Assembly: GCA_017399965.1 (NCBI GenBank)
Contig: JAFQAP010000011.1
Span: forward strand, 62,001 to 126,000
Reading direction: 5' to 3'
DNA length: 64,000 nt
Origin: Clostridia bacterium
GTDB lineage: Bacteria > Bacillota > Clostridia > Oscillospirales > CAG-382
Positions within the stretch are counted from its first letter, which is position 1. Each line of letters opens with the position of its first letter. Of the stretch, positions 34,178-42,424 are shown piece by piece. The notes under the pieces are model-generated. The model saw only the letters and a program-made list of their open reading frames with translations. It ran no database searches and was not told the origin of the DNA. A program made the position numbers and the translations under genes.

Positions 34178-35311
34178 ATGAAGGCTATCATCAACGGCAA
34201 AATAATTCTTAAAGACCGTATCGTAGAGGGCAAGGTTCTCGTTTACGACAGCGTTATCCGCGGCGTATGCGACGTTGCTCCCGAAGGTGCGGAGGTAATC
34301 GACGCAAAAGGCGGCTACGTAGCTCCCGGTCTTATCGACCTTCACATTCACGGCTATCTCGGCAAGGATGTTTGCGACGGCGAACCCGAAAGCATTCGTA
34401 CCATTGCGGAGGGTATCGTTAAAAACGGTGTTACAGGCTTCCTTCCCACCACTATGACAGTAGACATGAAGGTTATCCGCAAGGCTCTTGAATGTCTCCG
34501 TTCTCTTAAGGAAGAAAGCAAGACCTGGAACGGTACAGCCATTCTCGGATGCCACGCGGAAGGTCCTTTTATAAACGCAAAGAAGAAGGGCGCGCAGGAT
34601 GAAAAATACATACTCAAGCCCGACGCAGCTTTCGTTAAGGAATATGCAGATATCATTAAAATAATTTCTCTCGCTCCCGAAATGGACGAAGATTTCGCCG
34701 CTATCCGTGAGATCGTTTCGGATACCGACGTTGTGGTTTCCCTGGGTCATACCGATGCGGATTACGACACCGCTTATAAGTCCACCGTAAACGGCGTTTC
34801 CCACGCAACCCACCTTTTCAATGCTATGACAGCTCTTGCACATCGCAACCCCGGCGTTGTCGGCGCTGCTCTTAATTCCGATATTACTACCGAGCTTATC
34901 GTGGATACCTTCCACGTTAACCCCGCTTTGTATCCCATCGTTGCTAAGTTAAAAGGCGATAAGCTGTGCTTTATCACCGACTGCCTCCCCGCAGGCGGAC
35001 TTCCCGAAGGTCAGTACACTCTCGGCGGTACCGCTTTCGTTTCCAAGGGTATCGAATGCAGATTGCTTGACGGCACTATAGCAGGAAGTATACTTAAGCT
35101 TAACAAGGGCGTTTGGAACGTATACACCACCACCGATCTTCCTCTGTGGTATTGCGTAAACTGCGCATCTCTCAACCCCGCAAACGCTATCGGTATGGGC
35201 GCTACCAAGGGTTCTCTCGATATCGGCAAGGATGCGGATATTATTATTACCGACAACGAATTCAACGTAGAAAAAACTATTATCGGAGGCACAGTAAGAT
35301 ATGAAGCTTAA
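34178..35311 (+). CDS. nagA: N-acetylglucosamine-6-phosphate deacetylase
   Basis: A 377-residue amidohydrolase that removes acetate from GlcNAc-6-phosphate, giving glucosamine-6-phosphate for catabolism or wall recycling. The ATG at 34178 has GGAGG upstream; an earlier in-frame ATG at 34160 includes that site and is rejected. The zinc motif DLHIHGYLG has His56 and His58. GCHAEGPFI contains the metal-ligand Glu, and catalytic Asp lies in FITDCLPAGG. Codon use leans to GCT, CTC and AAG, which suggests strong expression. The gene overlaps the next ORF by 11 bp. Confidence 0.95.
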   Translation: MKAIINGKIILKDRIVEGKVLVYDSVIRGVCDVAPEGAEVIDAKGGYVAPGLIDLHIHGYLGKDVCDGEPESIRTIAEGIVKNGVTGFLPTTMTVDMKVIRKALECLRSLKEESKTWNGTAILGCHAEGPFINAKKKGAQDEKYILKPDAAFVKEYADIIKIISLAPEMDEDFAAIREIVSDTDVVVSLGHTDADYDTAYKSTVNGVSHATHLFNAMTALAHRNPGVVGAALNSDITTELIVDTFHVNPALYPIVAKLKGDKLCFITDCLPAGGLPEGQYTLGGTAFVSKGIECRLLDGTIAGSILKLNKGVWNVYTTTDLPLWYCVNCASLNPANAIGMGATKGSLDIGKDADIIITDNEFNVEKTIIGGTVRYEA

Positions 35312-36680
35312 AGTAAACGCTGTTCTTGATCCCCAGTTCCAGCCCCTTTCTCTCCTTTGCCGCGAAATGCGCGAGGCTACCAAGGAAAACGGTCAGGACC
35401 TTGTTATAGGTATCCAGAGAAACAAGGGCTATATCACTACTTACAAAACCAGAATTTATCCCGATGGAATCGGCAAAGACGAAGAAAATATCAATTTTGT
35501 TGACCGTCTTGTAAAGAGCCTTCTCTGGGTAGCAGGCGGTTATAAGATCATCATCGCAGGCTCCAAAGTAGTAGGTGAAAACATCAAGGCTGCATACGCA
35601 AAGGGCGGCTCCCGTGATTTTGATAACGGCTTTATGTCCCGCGTGTATGAAACCGAATTCGAAGTAGAGCTCCGCGATATCGCAGACGCTCCCGTAGATT
35701 ACAACTCTCCCGCTCCTGTCGGCAGACATCTTGACGGCTGCCGTATCGGCTTTGACGCAGGCGGAAGCGACCGTAAGGTTTCCGCTGTTATCGACGGCGA
35801 AGCTGTATATTCCGAAGAAGTTGTTTGGTTCCCCAAGATCAACTCCGATCCCAACTATCACTACGAAGGCATTCTCAATGCTATGAAGACTGCCGCTTCC
35901 CATATGCCCAGAGTAGACGCTATCGGCGTTTCTTCCGCAGGCGTATATATTGACAACAAGATAATGGTTGCATCTCTCTTCCTTAAGGTTCCCGACGATC
36001 AGTTCGATAAGTGCGTAAAGAATATGTACATCGACGTTGCTAAGGAACTGGGCGAGAACATTCCTATCGAAGTTGCTAACGACGGCGACGTTACCGCACT
36101 TGCAGGCGCTATGGATCTTGACGATACCAACGTTCTCGGCGTTGCTATGGGTACTTCCGAAGCAGGCGGTTACGTTGACGGTCAGGGCAACATCACCGGA
36201 TGGCTCAACGAGCTCGCATTCGTTCCCGTTGACAACTGCAAAAACGCTATGGTTGACGAATGGTCCGGCGATTACGGCTGCGGCGTTAAGTACTTCTCTC
36301 AGGACGGCGTTATAAAGCTTGCTCCCTTCGCAGGTATTGAACTTGATGAAAACCTTTCTCCCGCAGAAAAGCTTAAGGTAGTTCAGGGTCTTATGAAGGA
36401 AGGCGACGAAAGAGCCGCAAAGATCTATGAAACCATCGGCGTTTACTTCGGCTATGCTATCGCATACTACACCGAATTCTATGATATCAAGCACGTTCTT
36501 ATTATGGGTCGTGTTACCAGCGGCGAAGGCGGAACGATCCTCCTTGCAAAGGCACAGGAAGTTCTTGATGTTGAATTCCCCGAACTGGCAAAGAAGATCA
36601 CTCTCCATATTCCCGATGAATCTTCCCGCCGTGTAGGTCAGTCTGTTGCTGCAGCAAGCCTTCCCGATCTCGGCAAATAA
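35301..36680 (+). CDS. ROK/ASKHA-type sugar kinase-like protein with an N-terminal extension
   Basis: A 459-residue protein, longer than a typical ROK kinase (about 300). The first 150 residues are an extra domain. The ASKHA core begins at about 148 with GCRIGFDAGGSDRKVSAVID, followed by IGVSSAGVYID, VANDGDVTALAGA (about 254-266) and VAMGTSEAGGYVDG, which resemble phosphate and sugar-binding loops of ROK proteins. I do not see the canonical CGxxGCxE zinc motif. Its ATG lies inside nagA with its own GGAGG site, so the two genes are coupled and an amino-sugar substrate is likely. Codon bias is similarly strong. Confidence 0.8.
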   Translation: MKLKVNAVLDPQFQPLSLLCREMREATKENGQDLVIGIQRNKGYITTYKTRIYPDGIGKDEENINFVDRLVKSLLWVAGGYKIIIAGSKVVGENIKAAYAKGGSRDFDNGFMSRVYETEFEVELRDIADAPVDYNSPAPVGRHLDGCRIGFDAGGSDRKVSAVIDGEAVYSEEVVWFPKINSDPNYHYEGILNAMKTAASHMPRVDAIGVSSAGVYIDNKIMVASLFLKVPDDQFDKCVKNMYIDVAKELGENIPIEVANDGDVTALAGAMDLDDTNVLGVAMGTSEAGGYVDGQGNITGWLNELAFVPVDNCKNAMVDEWSGDYGCGVKYFSQDGVIKLAPFAGIELDENLSPAEKLKVVQGLMKEGDERAAKIYETIGVYFGYAIAYYTEFYDIKHVLIMGRVTSGEGGTILLAKAQEVLDVEFPELAKKITLHIPDESSRRVGQSVAAASLPDLGK

Positions 36681-36697
36681 ATAATAATCATCCAAAG

Positions 36698-36725
36698 GGC
36701 AGAAGCGAAAACTTCTGCCTTTTTT
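36698..36725 (+). terminator. Rho-independent terminator after the sugar kinase
   Basis: GGCAGAAG (36698-36705) pairs with CTTCTGCC (36712-36719) across a 6-base loop, followed by TTTTTT (36720-36725). Confidence 0.88.
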
Positions 36726-36727
36726 GT

Positions 36728-36763
36728 CGGGGTCCCCGAGAAGCCGTCAGGCTTCTTGGGGTG
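36728..36763. repeat. Single copy of the CACCCC/GGGGTG hairpin element
   Basis: CGGGGTCCCCG, then AGAAGCC, a GTCA loop, GGCTTCT and TGGGGTG. The main stem 36734-36745/36750-36761 is fully paired with one G-T. Its reverse complement closely matches the first unit of the cluster at 7655-7689. It lies immediately after a terminator. Confidence 0.85.
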
Positions 36764-36767
36764 ATTG

Positions 36768-36796
36768 TTGACAAATTATGCATAATATGCTATTCT
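36768..36796 (+). promoter_or_regulatory. Predicted sigma-A promoter of the SGNH/discoidin surface protein
   Basis: TTGACA (36768-36773), a 17-bp spacer and TATTCT (36791-36796) start 5 bp after the hairpin element. Confidence 0.75.
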
Positions 36797-36825
36797 TTTT
36801 TATAAAAATACATGGAGGTTACACC

Positions 36826-38838
36826 GTGAAAAAGAAAATTGCCATTTTACTTGCATCTGTTTTGCTGGGCACGTCCCTTTGTGCCGTGGGTGCTTTTGCA
36901 GATAATAAAAAGTATGACGTTGATAAAACCTACGAAATTACGGGGTACGATAAAAAAACATCCTCCGGCGGCGTGTTCGTATATCCCAACAATACCGACA
37001 AGACCCGCGTTATCGGTTCAAGTGAATATAATTTCCGTTATTCAAAGGTGCTTATCTTTGACAAAAACGGAGTTCTTATCGAAGCCGGCGGTGATCTTCT
37101 TGCCAACGAAAACGGTGTAAACGGTTCTCCTCAGCTTACGGTAAAGGTGCCTGCAGGCGGATTTTTGGTCGCTTTTAACAGCGGTGCCCCTGCGGGACTT
37201 ACTCAATGCTACAATACCGTTATGGAAGGTGCTATGCTGTATAACGCTACTATGTCGGTAATTTATCCCGCATACGGCGAGTACAACAAAACCACAAACA
37301 AACTGCGTATAGCATACGATAATCCCGTCGAGCCCTCCGAGGATGCTGTAAAGTTTATGTTCGTAGGTAACAGCACTACCTATTTCAACGGTATTCCCAT
37401 TAAGTTTAAGGGACTTTGCGCCGCAGCCGGAATAGAAGTAGTTGTCGATTACTGTACCAACGGAAGCGCATTTTTGCATGAATTTGCAGATGCATCCCAC
37501 GAGCGCGGCAAGAAGTTCCGCAATATGCTTAACGCAAAAGAATATGATTACGTGGTATTGCAGGATGCGGCGGGCGCAGGATACAACGATATGGAAAAAT
37601 CCGTAAACACCATGCTTTCTCTTATAAAGCAAAACGGTGCTACACCCCTTCTTTATATGCGCTATTCCAACGATCTTGATCCCGAAACGAGAGTGGATTC
37701 CTTTTATAAGCATTATCTTAATTACAGCCGTCTTTCCGCAAAGTTCGGTATCGATTATTCTCCCGTTGCCGATGCATTTCTTAAATGTATAGAAACCCAC
37801 CCCGAAATCAATCTTTTTGCAGATGACGGCGGGCATCATTCCTGGGAAGGAAGTTATCTTGCCGCTTGCACTTGGCTGTATTCATATCTGGGCGTAGATC
37901 CCCGTGGAAACGCATACACCGCAAACCTTCCTGCGGCTACTGCAACCGCTTTGCAGAATATTGCATATGAGATTGCCAAAAACGGTTATCCTTATCCTGC
38001 CGGAGATATTTCCAAAACCGTTATAGACGGAGTTACCTACGATAATCTTTCTCTCAACAAACCGTATACCTCCAGCGGCGACGTATATTCCGACGAAAGA
38101 TGGACCGATACCGGCGACGACGGCAAGCCTTTGGGTAAATTCACCAACGGCTACGATGCCATGGGAGTTGCGGGGGATTCGGGCGAATGCGGATGCTACA
38201 AGGGCAGGGAAGTGAGCATTACCATAGATCTGGGCAAATTAAGCAAAGTAAAACGTATTTGCGCAGACCTTTACGGCAATACGGGTTGGGGCATCCCTTC
38301 CACAAAGGACGGCTCCCTCAAGGTAGCTTTTTCTGCAGACGGTAAGTCGTTTACCGATGCCGTTGCGGTTTCCGACAGCACTACTCAGACCTCCGGAAAC
38401 TGGGAAAGGCGGGATTTCGTCATAACCTTCGCAGATATGCCCGAAGCAAGATACGTAAGGCTGGATTACTCCATAGACGGCAACTTCCTGTGGGCAAGTG
38501 AAATGAGCGTTTACGGTATTTCCGAAGAATCGGGAGATACAGATATTTCACAGCCTGACGAAGAATCCGAAGTGCCCGACGTTTCCGAACAGCCCGAGGT
38601 TTCCGAAGTGCCCGATGTTTCCGAAGAAGCATCCGACGTATCCGCTGAAAACAGCGTAACTTCCGAAGATGAGTCCGTTCCCGCTTCCCAAGAGAGCAAG
38701 CCCGCTGTAAGCGATGAACCTTCCGAAGAACCGGATGGAAAGAACAACACCGGCGTTATCGTGGCTTGTTCCGCGGTGGCTGTATGCGTAGTTGCTGCGG
38801 CTTGCGTGCTTGTCTTTAATAAAAAGAAAAATAAATAA
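36826..38838 (+). CDS. Cell-surface SGNH-hydrolase (DUF4886-like) with a discoidin domain and C-terminal anchor
   Basis: A 670-residue secreted protein. GTG at 36826 is the start, as GGAGG lies just upstream; the upstream ATG at 36778 falls inside the promoter. A signal peptide (1-25, cut after AFA) leads to a beta-rich region (about 30-165). An SGNH-type domain follows (about 172-390): FVGNS with Ser183, TNG with Asn212 and a DGGHH segment (334-338) matching DxxH. Residues about 404-565 resemble an F5/8 type C (discoidin) carbohydrate-binding domain. A Ser/Glu/Val/Pro repeat linker (about 572-637) and one C-terminal membrane helix with a KKK tail (about 643-670) anchor it. It probably de-esterifies or binds a glycan; substrate unknown. 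Confidence 0.8.
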   Translation: MKKKIAILLASVLLGTSLCAVGAFADNKKYDVDKTYEITGYDKKTSSGGVFVYPNNTDKTRVIGSSEYNFRYSKVLIFDKNGVLIEAGGDLLANENGVNGSPQLTVKVPAGGFLVAFNSGAPAGLTQCYNTVMEGAMLYNATMSVIYPAYGEYNKTTNKLRIAYDNPVEPSEDAVKFMFVGNSTTYFNGIPIKFKGLCAAAGIEVVVDYCTNGSAFLHEFADASHERGKKFRNMLNAKEYDYVVLQDAAGAGYNDMEKSVNTMLSLIKQNGATPLLYMRYSNDLDPETRVDSFYKHYLNYSRLSAKFGIDYSPVADAFLKCIETHPEINLFADDGGHHSWEGSYLAACTWLYSYLGVDPRGNAYTANLPAATATALQNIAYEIAKNGYPYPAGDISKTVIDGVTYDNLSLNKPYTSSGDVYSDERWTDTGDDGKPLGKFTNGYDAMGVAGDSGECGCYKGREVSITIDLGKLSKVKRICADLYGNTGWGIPSTKDGSLKVAFSADGKSFTDAVAVSDSTTQTSGNWERRDFVITFADMPEARYVRLDYSIDGNFLWASEMSVYGISEESGDTDISQPDEESEVPDVSEQPEVSEVPDVSEEASDVSAENSVTSEDESVPASQESKPAVSDEPSEEPDGKNNTGVIVACSAVAVCVVAAACVLVFNKKKNK

Positions 38839-38854
38839 TGTGTTTTAGTATAAG

Positions 38855-38890
38855 TCCGCCTTGCGAAAAGCTTGGCGGATTTTCTATTTT
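38855..38890 (+). terminator. Terminator of the surface protein gene
   Basis: TCCGCC (38855-38860) and GGCGGA (38874-38879) form a stem with an internal loop and a GC-GC inner pair, followed by TTTTCTATTTTTT. Confidence 0.8.
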
Positions 38891-38934
38891 TTGTTAAAAA
38901 TATAATATTATTATGAAAAAAATAAAAATTACTG

Positions 38935-38963
38935 TTGGCAAAACAGAATTAATGTGTTATAAT
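38935..38963 (+). promoter_or_regulatory. Predicted sigma-A promoter of rlmB and the second P-type ATPase homologue
   Basis: TTGGCA (38935-38940), a 17-bp spacer and TATAAT (38958-38963) lie about 40 bp before rlmB. Confidence 0.8.
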
Positions 38964-39003
38964 TATTTGGAATAGGTATGTTTACCGAAAAGAGGTATTT
39001 GAT

Positions 39004-39777
39004 ATGCGTGAAGATTCCTTGCGCAACAGCGGAAACGATAATATCTTCTGGGGCAGAAATTCCGTACTTGAATTGCTTGCTTCGGGAAGAGATATAGATA
39101 AAATATACGTTCAAAAGGGCGCTGTTGAGGGCAGTATTAAGGTCATTGTCGGCAAAGCAAGCGCAAAAAGAATTCCCATTGTGGAAACAGACCGTGCAAA
39201 GCTGGATGCTATGTCAGGCGGCGCGGTGCATCAGGGAGTTGCCGCTTCGGTGCCGGAGACCGTGTATGCGGATATTGAGGATCTTTTTGCCCAAGCGGAC
39301 AAAAAAGGGGAAAAACCGTTTTTTGTTATTTGCGATTGCATTAACGACCCTCATAATCTGGGTGCCATAATCCGTACAGCGGAATGTGCGGGCGCACACG
39401 GAGTTATTATTCCCAAACATCGTTCTGTATCTTTGACCTCTACCGTTGCGAAATCCTCTGCGGGAGCGGTTTTCCGTCTTCCTGTTGCGAGAGTAGGTAA
39501 CATTGCTTCCGTAATTTCGGAGCTTCAGTCAAGAGGTGTATGGGTCTACGCTCTTGAGGCAAACGGAACTCCTTATTTCGGAGAGAAATTCGATGACAGC
39601 GGTATCGCCTTCGTTTTGGGAAGCGAAGGGGAAGGGGTATCCCGAATAGTAAAAGAAAAAAGCGATTTTGTGCTTTCCATACCTATGTACGGTGAGCTTA
39701 ATTCATTAAACGTGTCTGCAGCAGCGGCAGTAATGCTGTTTGAAGCAGCGCGTCAACGTCACGGAAAGGGGGAATAA
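39004..39777 (+). CDS. rlmB: 23S rRNA 2'-O-ribose methyltransferase, RlmB/TrmH family
   Basis: A 257-residue SpoU-family enzyme. The N-terminal substrate-binding domain (about 12-85, WGRNSVLELLASGRDIDKIY) is followed by the SPOUT knot with motif 1 DPHNLGAIIRTAE (about 113-125), motif 2 VLGSEGEGVSR (about 205-215) and motif 3 SIPMYGELNSLNVSAAAAVML (about 224-245). It probably methylates G2251-type sites of 23S rRNA. It is 6 bp from the degenerate P-type ATPase gene. Confidence 0.92.
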   Translation: MREDSLRNSGNDNIFWGRNSVLELLASGRDIDKIYVQKGAVEGSIKVIVGKASAKRIPIVETDRAKLDAMSGGAVHQGVAASVPETVYADIEDLFAQADKKGEKPFFVICDCINDPHNLGAIIRTAECAGAHGVIIPKHRSVSLTSTVAKSSAGAVFRLPVARVGNIASVISELQSRGVWVYALEANGTPYFGEKFDDSGIAFVLGSEGEGVSRIVKEKSDFVLSIPMYGELNSLNVSAAAAVMLFEAARQRHGKGE

Positions 39778-39783
39778 GCGGAT

Positions 39784-42288
39784 ATGAACGAAAGAAATGA
39801 ATCCAGCGTTGAGGATATACTCAAGCGTTTACAGCACGCAACTGCGGAAAACGATTCCGCCCGCCATATACCTATGCCTTCCGGCGGCTATAAGAACATC
39901 CCCGGCGAAACCACTCTTCTTGAAAAAACCAAATCCGTGGACGGAAATATTCCCACCAGAACCGAAACCGAGGATATTATTGATAAGTATTCCTCCCGTG
40001 TTAAGATTCAGGATCCGAAATCCTCCACTCAGGGCTTGCGGGATGCGTTGGAAGCAAGCATGGAGGACGATGCGGAGCTGAAAAACTATTATTACGGCAA
40101 TAAGGACAAGCCTATGAAGAGCCGCAGAGCAGACGAGCTATTTGCTCTTCTCGAGCGCGCTACGGTAGATACCTTGGGTCAGGCAGAGAGAAAGCCCGCA
40201 GAAATAGATACATCAAGATTTATGGATCCCGAAACCGTGGAAAAGCCTGTTGAATACAAGCAGGAAGAACTTTTCCCTATGGGGGAAACCATGCCTCCGC
40301 AGGAAGAGGAGCACGAGAGTGCGGTCTTCGACGATGAGTACGCAGAGCTTTCCGAAAAGGTCGTAAGCGGAAAAATAGGACTGGAAGAAGAAACGGACAG
40401 CGCACAGCTGAGCCTTGTTTCGGACGATACGGACGAAATATCCGACAGTCCCTTTGCCGATGAAGACGATATAGAGCTTAGGCTTGCTTTGGGACAGCTT
40501 GATCTTGAAAGCGATGATATTCCCGATTATATCCGTGAAAAATATAAAAAAGCGGAAAAAGACGCAGATAAAGAGGATGGGGAATACGAATACACGGACA
40601 GGGCCCAGAACAACGAGGTAAACCGTCTTATGAAGCGGGGAATACGCCACGCCTTCAGACGTCTTGTGATCGCTGTCCTCTTTACCCTGGGCATTATATA
40701 TCTTGAACTTGCCACCAAAAACGGTGCAGGGTATTCTATATACCTCAGTCAAGGCAGATACGGCATTTTGTATATACTTGCCGACCTTCAGCTTCTCTTC
40801 TTCCTGGGTATTACGCTTATGCCTTCTCTCGCAAAGGGAGCAAAGGGATTGTTTACCTTTAATCTTACTTCGGAAAGTATATTCTTCTTTTCGTTTGCCA
40901 TATCATCCGCATACAGCATTGTAAGATTGTTTTTGGATCCTTCGGATCCGGATCTCAGGCTGTTCAATCTCACTCCCGCAGTTTGCGGTATCTGTGCGGC
41001 GCTTATTAATTATCTTACCGCCAAGAAGGATTACGCCTGCTTTAAGGTAATAGCGTCCGCCCGCAGTAAGTATGCCGCATCCCGCATAAGCGGCGCTTCC
41101 AAGGAATCCGATGAATTTTATTCCTATCTTTTGGAAGACAGCGATATTTACACCGTTAAGAAGACAAAATTCGTTAGCGGATTTTTTGCAAGACTTAATA
41201 AACGCCCCAAGAGCGAGGATCTGTTTAATTTCCTCCTTCCTTTGGTAATGGTTGCCGCTATTGCGGTATTTACCGTAAAGGCTGTTATGGGCGCAACGGG
41301 AACAGAAGCGCTTGCAGGCGCAATGTTCACAGTTTCTGTAAGCCTGCCTTTGTCTGCGTTCTTTATTATTGCAATGCCCTTGTGCACCGCAAACCGCAGA
41401 GCAAACCGTTCATCGTCCTGCTTTATAGGTCCTGCCGTTGCAGAAGAATATGCCGATGCATCTGTTGTTTCTTTTGCAGATACAGAGGTTTATCCTCCGC
41501 ATCTCGTCAAGATCACCAGCTTCAGAACCTACGGAGATTTCCGTATAGACCGCGTGCTTATCGAGCTTTCAAAGATATTCAGCTATGTCGGCGGTCCTTT
41601 GGAAAAGGTACTTTCTTCCACCATAACCGAACCGGTAGAGCCTGCCCAGTATATACGTGTGCTTGAATCCGCGTCCGACGGATTGCGTGTGGTGCTGGAC
41701 GGCAAGGAGTATTTTATAGGTAAGCGCGCTTATATGCGTCGTTACCGCTTTGAGGCGCCCAAGGACGAGATCGACGATATGTACGAAAACAGCGTGGGCT
41801 CCGTAATGTTCGTTTCTGTGGGGGACCGTCTTGCGGTCAAGCTGTACGTCAAGTATTCAATTAACCCCCTCTTTGATGAACTGCTGCGCGATATGAACAA
41901 ATCAGGTCTTTGTGTCGGTATCAAGACTCTGGACCCCAATATAAACAACGAGCTTTTGGCAAACGGAATCAAATACAAAAAATGTCCCATTGCCATTCTC
42001 AAGGCGGGTAACCCCGAGGATATGACAAAGGTTTCAAAGGAAATAGATTCCGGTATCGTTACAAATTCCGGATTGCACAATTTCCTTAAAGTGTTCGCCC
42101 TCTGCGATAAGACGCGCCATATTATAAAGAGCAACGGAATGATATGTGTTATAGGTACCTTGCTTTCTCTTGCCGCTGCGTGCTTTATCATATTCACCGG
42201 CGATACAAGCGCCATTCCATCCTTGTATACGGCGCTCTTCCAGCTTGCTTGGGTGCTCCCTGTATGGCTTTTGTCTATGATTTTGTGA
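39784..42288 (+). CDS. Degenerate P1B-like P-type ATPase homologue with a long acidic N-terminal tail
   Basis: An 834-residue intact protein. Residues 1-280 are hydrophilic, acidic and likely disordered. Eight membrane segments follow (about 291-310, 327-347, 362-384, 396-412, 481-502, 510-533, 784-806 and 812-832), in the 4+2+2 pattern of P1B ATPases. The loop where an actuator domain should lie (413-480) is only about 68 residues and has no TGES. After the sixth helix, the segment from Glu554 aligns without gaps to the usual E-x-L-x-x-V-D-T-V-x-F-D-K-T-G-T-L-T: Phe564 matches, but the phosphorylated Asp is Ala565 and the rest reads DTEVYPP. A short N/P region keeps FIGKRAYM (644-651); TGD is TLD (715-717), and a GDGIND loop is absent. 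Catalysis is not expected. It is coupled to rlmB. Confidence 0.8.
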   Translation: MNERNESSVEDILKRLQHATAENDSARHIPMPSGGYKNIPGETTLLEKTKSVDGNIPTRTETEDIIDKYSSRVKIQDPKSSTQGLRDALEASMEDDAELKNYYYGNKDKPMKSRRADELFALLERATVDTLGQAERKPAEIDTSRFMDPETVEKPVEYKQEELFPMGETMPPQEEEHESAVFDDEYAELSEKVVSGKIGLEEETDSAQLSLVSDDTDEISDSPFADEDDIELRLALGQLDLESDDIPDYIREKYKKAEKDADKEDGEYEYTDRAQNNEVNRLMKRGIRHAFRRLVIAVLFTLGIIYLELATKNGAGYSIYLSQGRYGILYILADLQLLFFLGITLMPSLAKGAKGLFTFNLTSESIFFFSFAISSAYSIVRLFLDPSDPDLRLFNLTPAVCGICAALINYLTAKKDYACFKVIASARSKYAASRISGASKESDEFYSYLLEDSDIYTVKKTKFVSGFFARLNKRPKSEDLFNFLLPLVMVAAIAVFTVKAVMGATGTEALAGAMFTVSVSLPLSAFFIIAMPLCTANRRANRSSSCFIGPAVAEEYADASVVSFADTEVYPPHLVKITSFRTYGDFRIDRVLIELSKIFSYVGGPLEKVLSSTITEPVEPAQYIRVLESASDGLRVVLDGKEYFIGKRAYMRRYRFEAPKDEIDDMYENSVGSVMFVSVGDRLAVKLYVKYSINPLFDELLRDMNKSGLCVGIKTLDPNINNELLANGIKYKKCPIAILKAGNPEDMTKVSKEIDSGIVTNSGLHNFLKVFALCDKTRHIIKSNGMICVIGTLLSLAAACFIIFTGDTSAIPSLYTALFQLAWVLPVWLLSMIL

Positions 42289-42352
42289 AAAGTGCACAAA
42301 AAATGCCCTCACAAATTTACACTTCCGACGGCTCAATGCTCAAAAAAGACTC

Positions 42353-42381
42353 TTGAATAATTCGAAAGATTATTATATAAT
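42353..42381 (+). promoter_or_regulatory. Predicted sigma-A promoter of the EF-G-like gene
   Basis: TTGAAT (42353-42358), a 17-bp spacer and TATAAT (42376-42381) lie about 43 bp before the ATG at 42425. Confidence 0.8.
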
Positions 42382-42424
42382 AAATTGTTAGAATTTTAAC
42401 GCAATATTATGGAGGAAAATTTTA

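Noticed and set aside
35280..36695. A 471-codon frame antisense to the sugar kinase
   Set aside because: A shadow of a strongly codon-biased gene; its translation has no domain structure.
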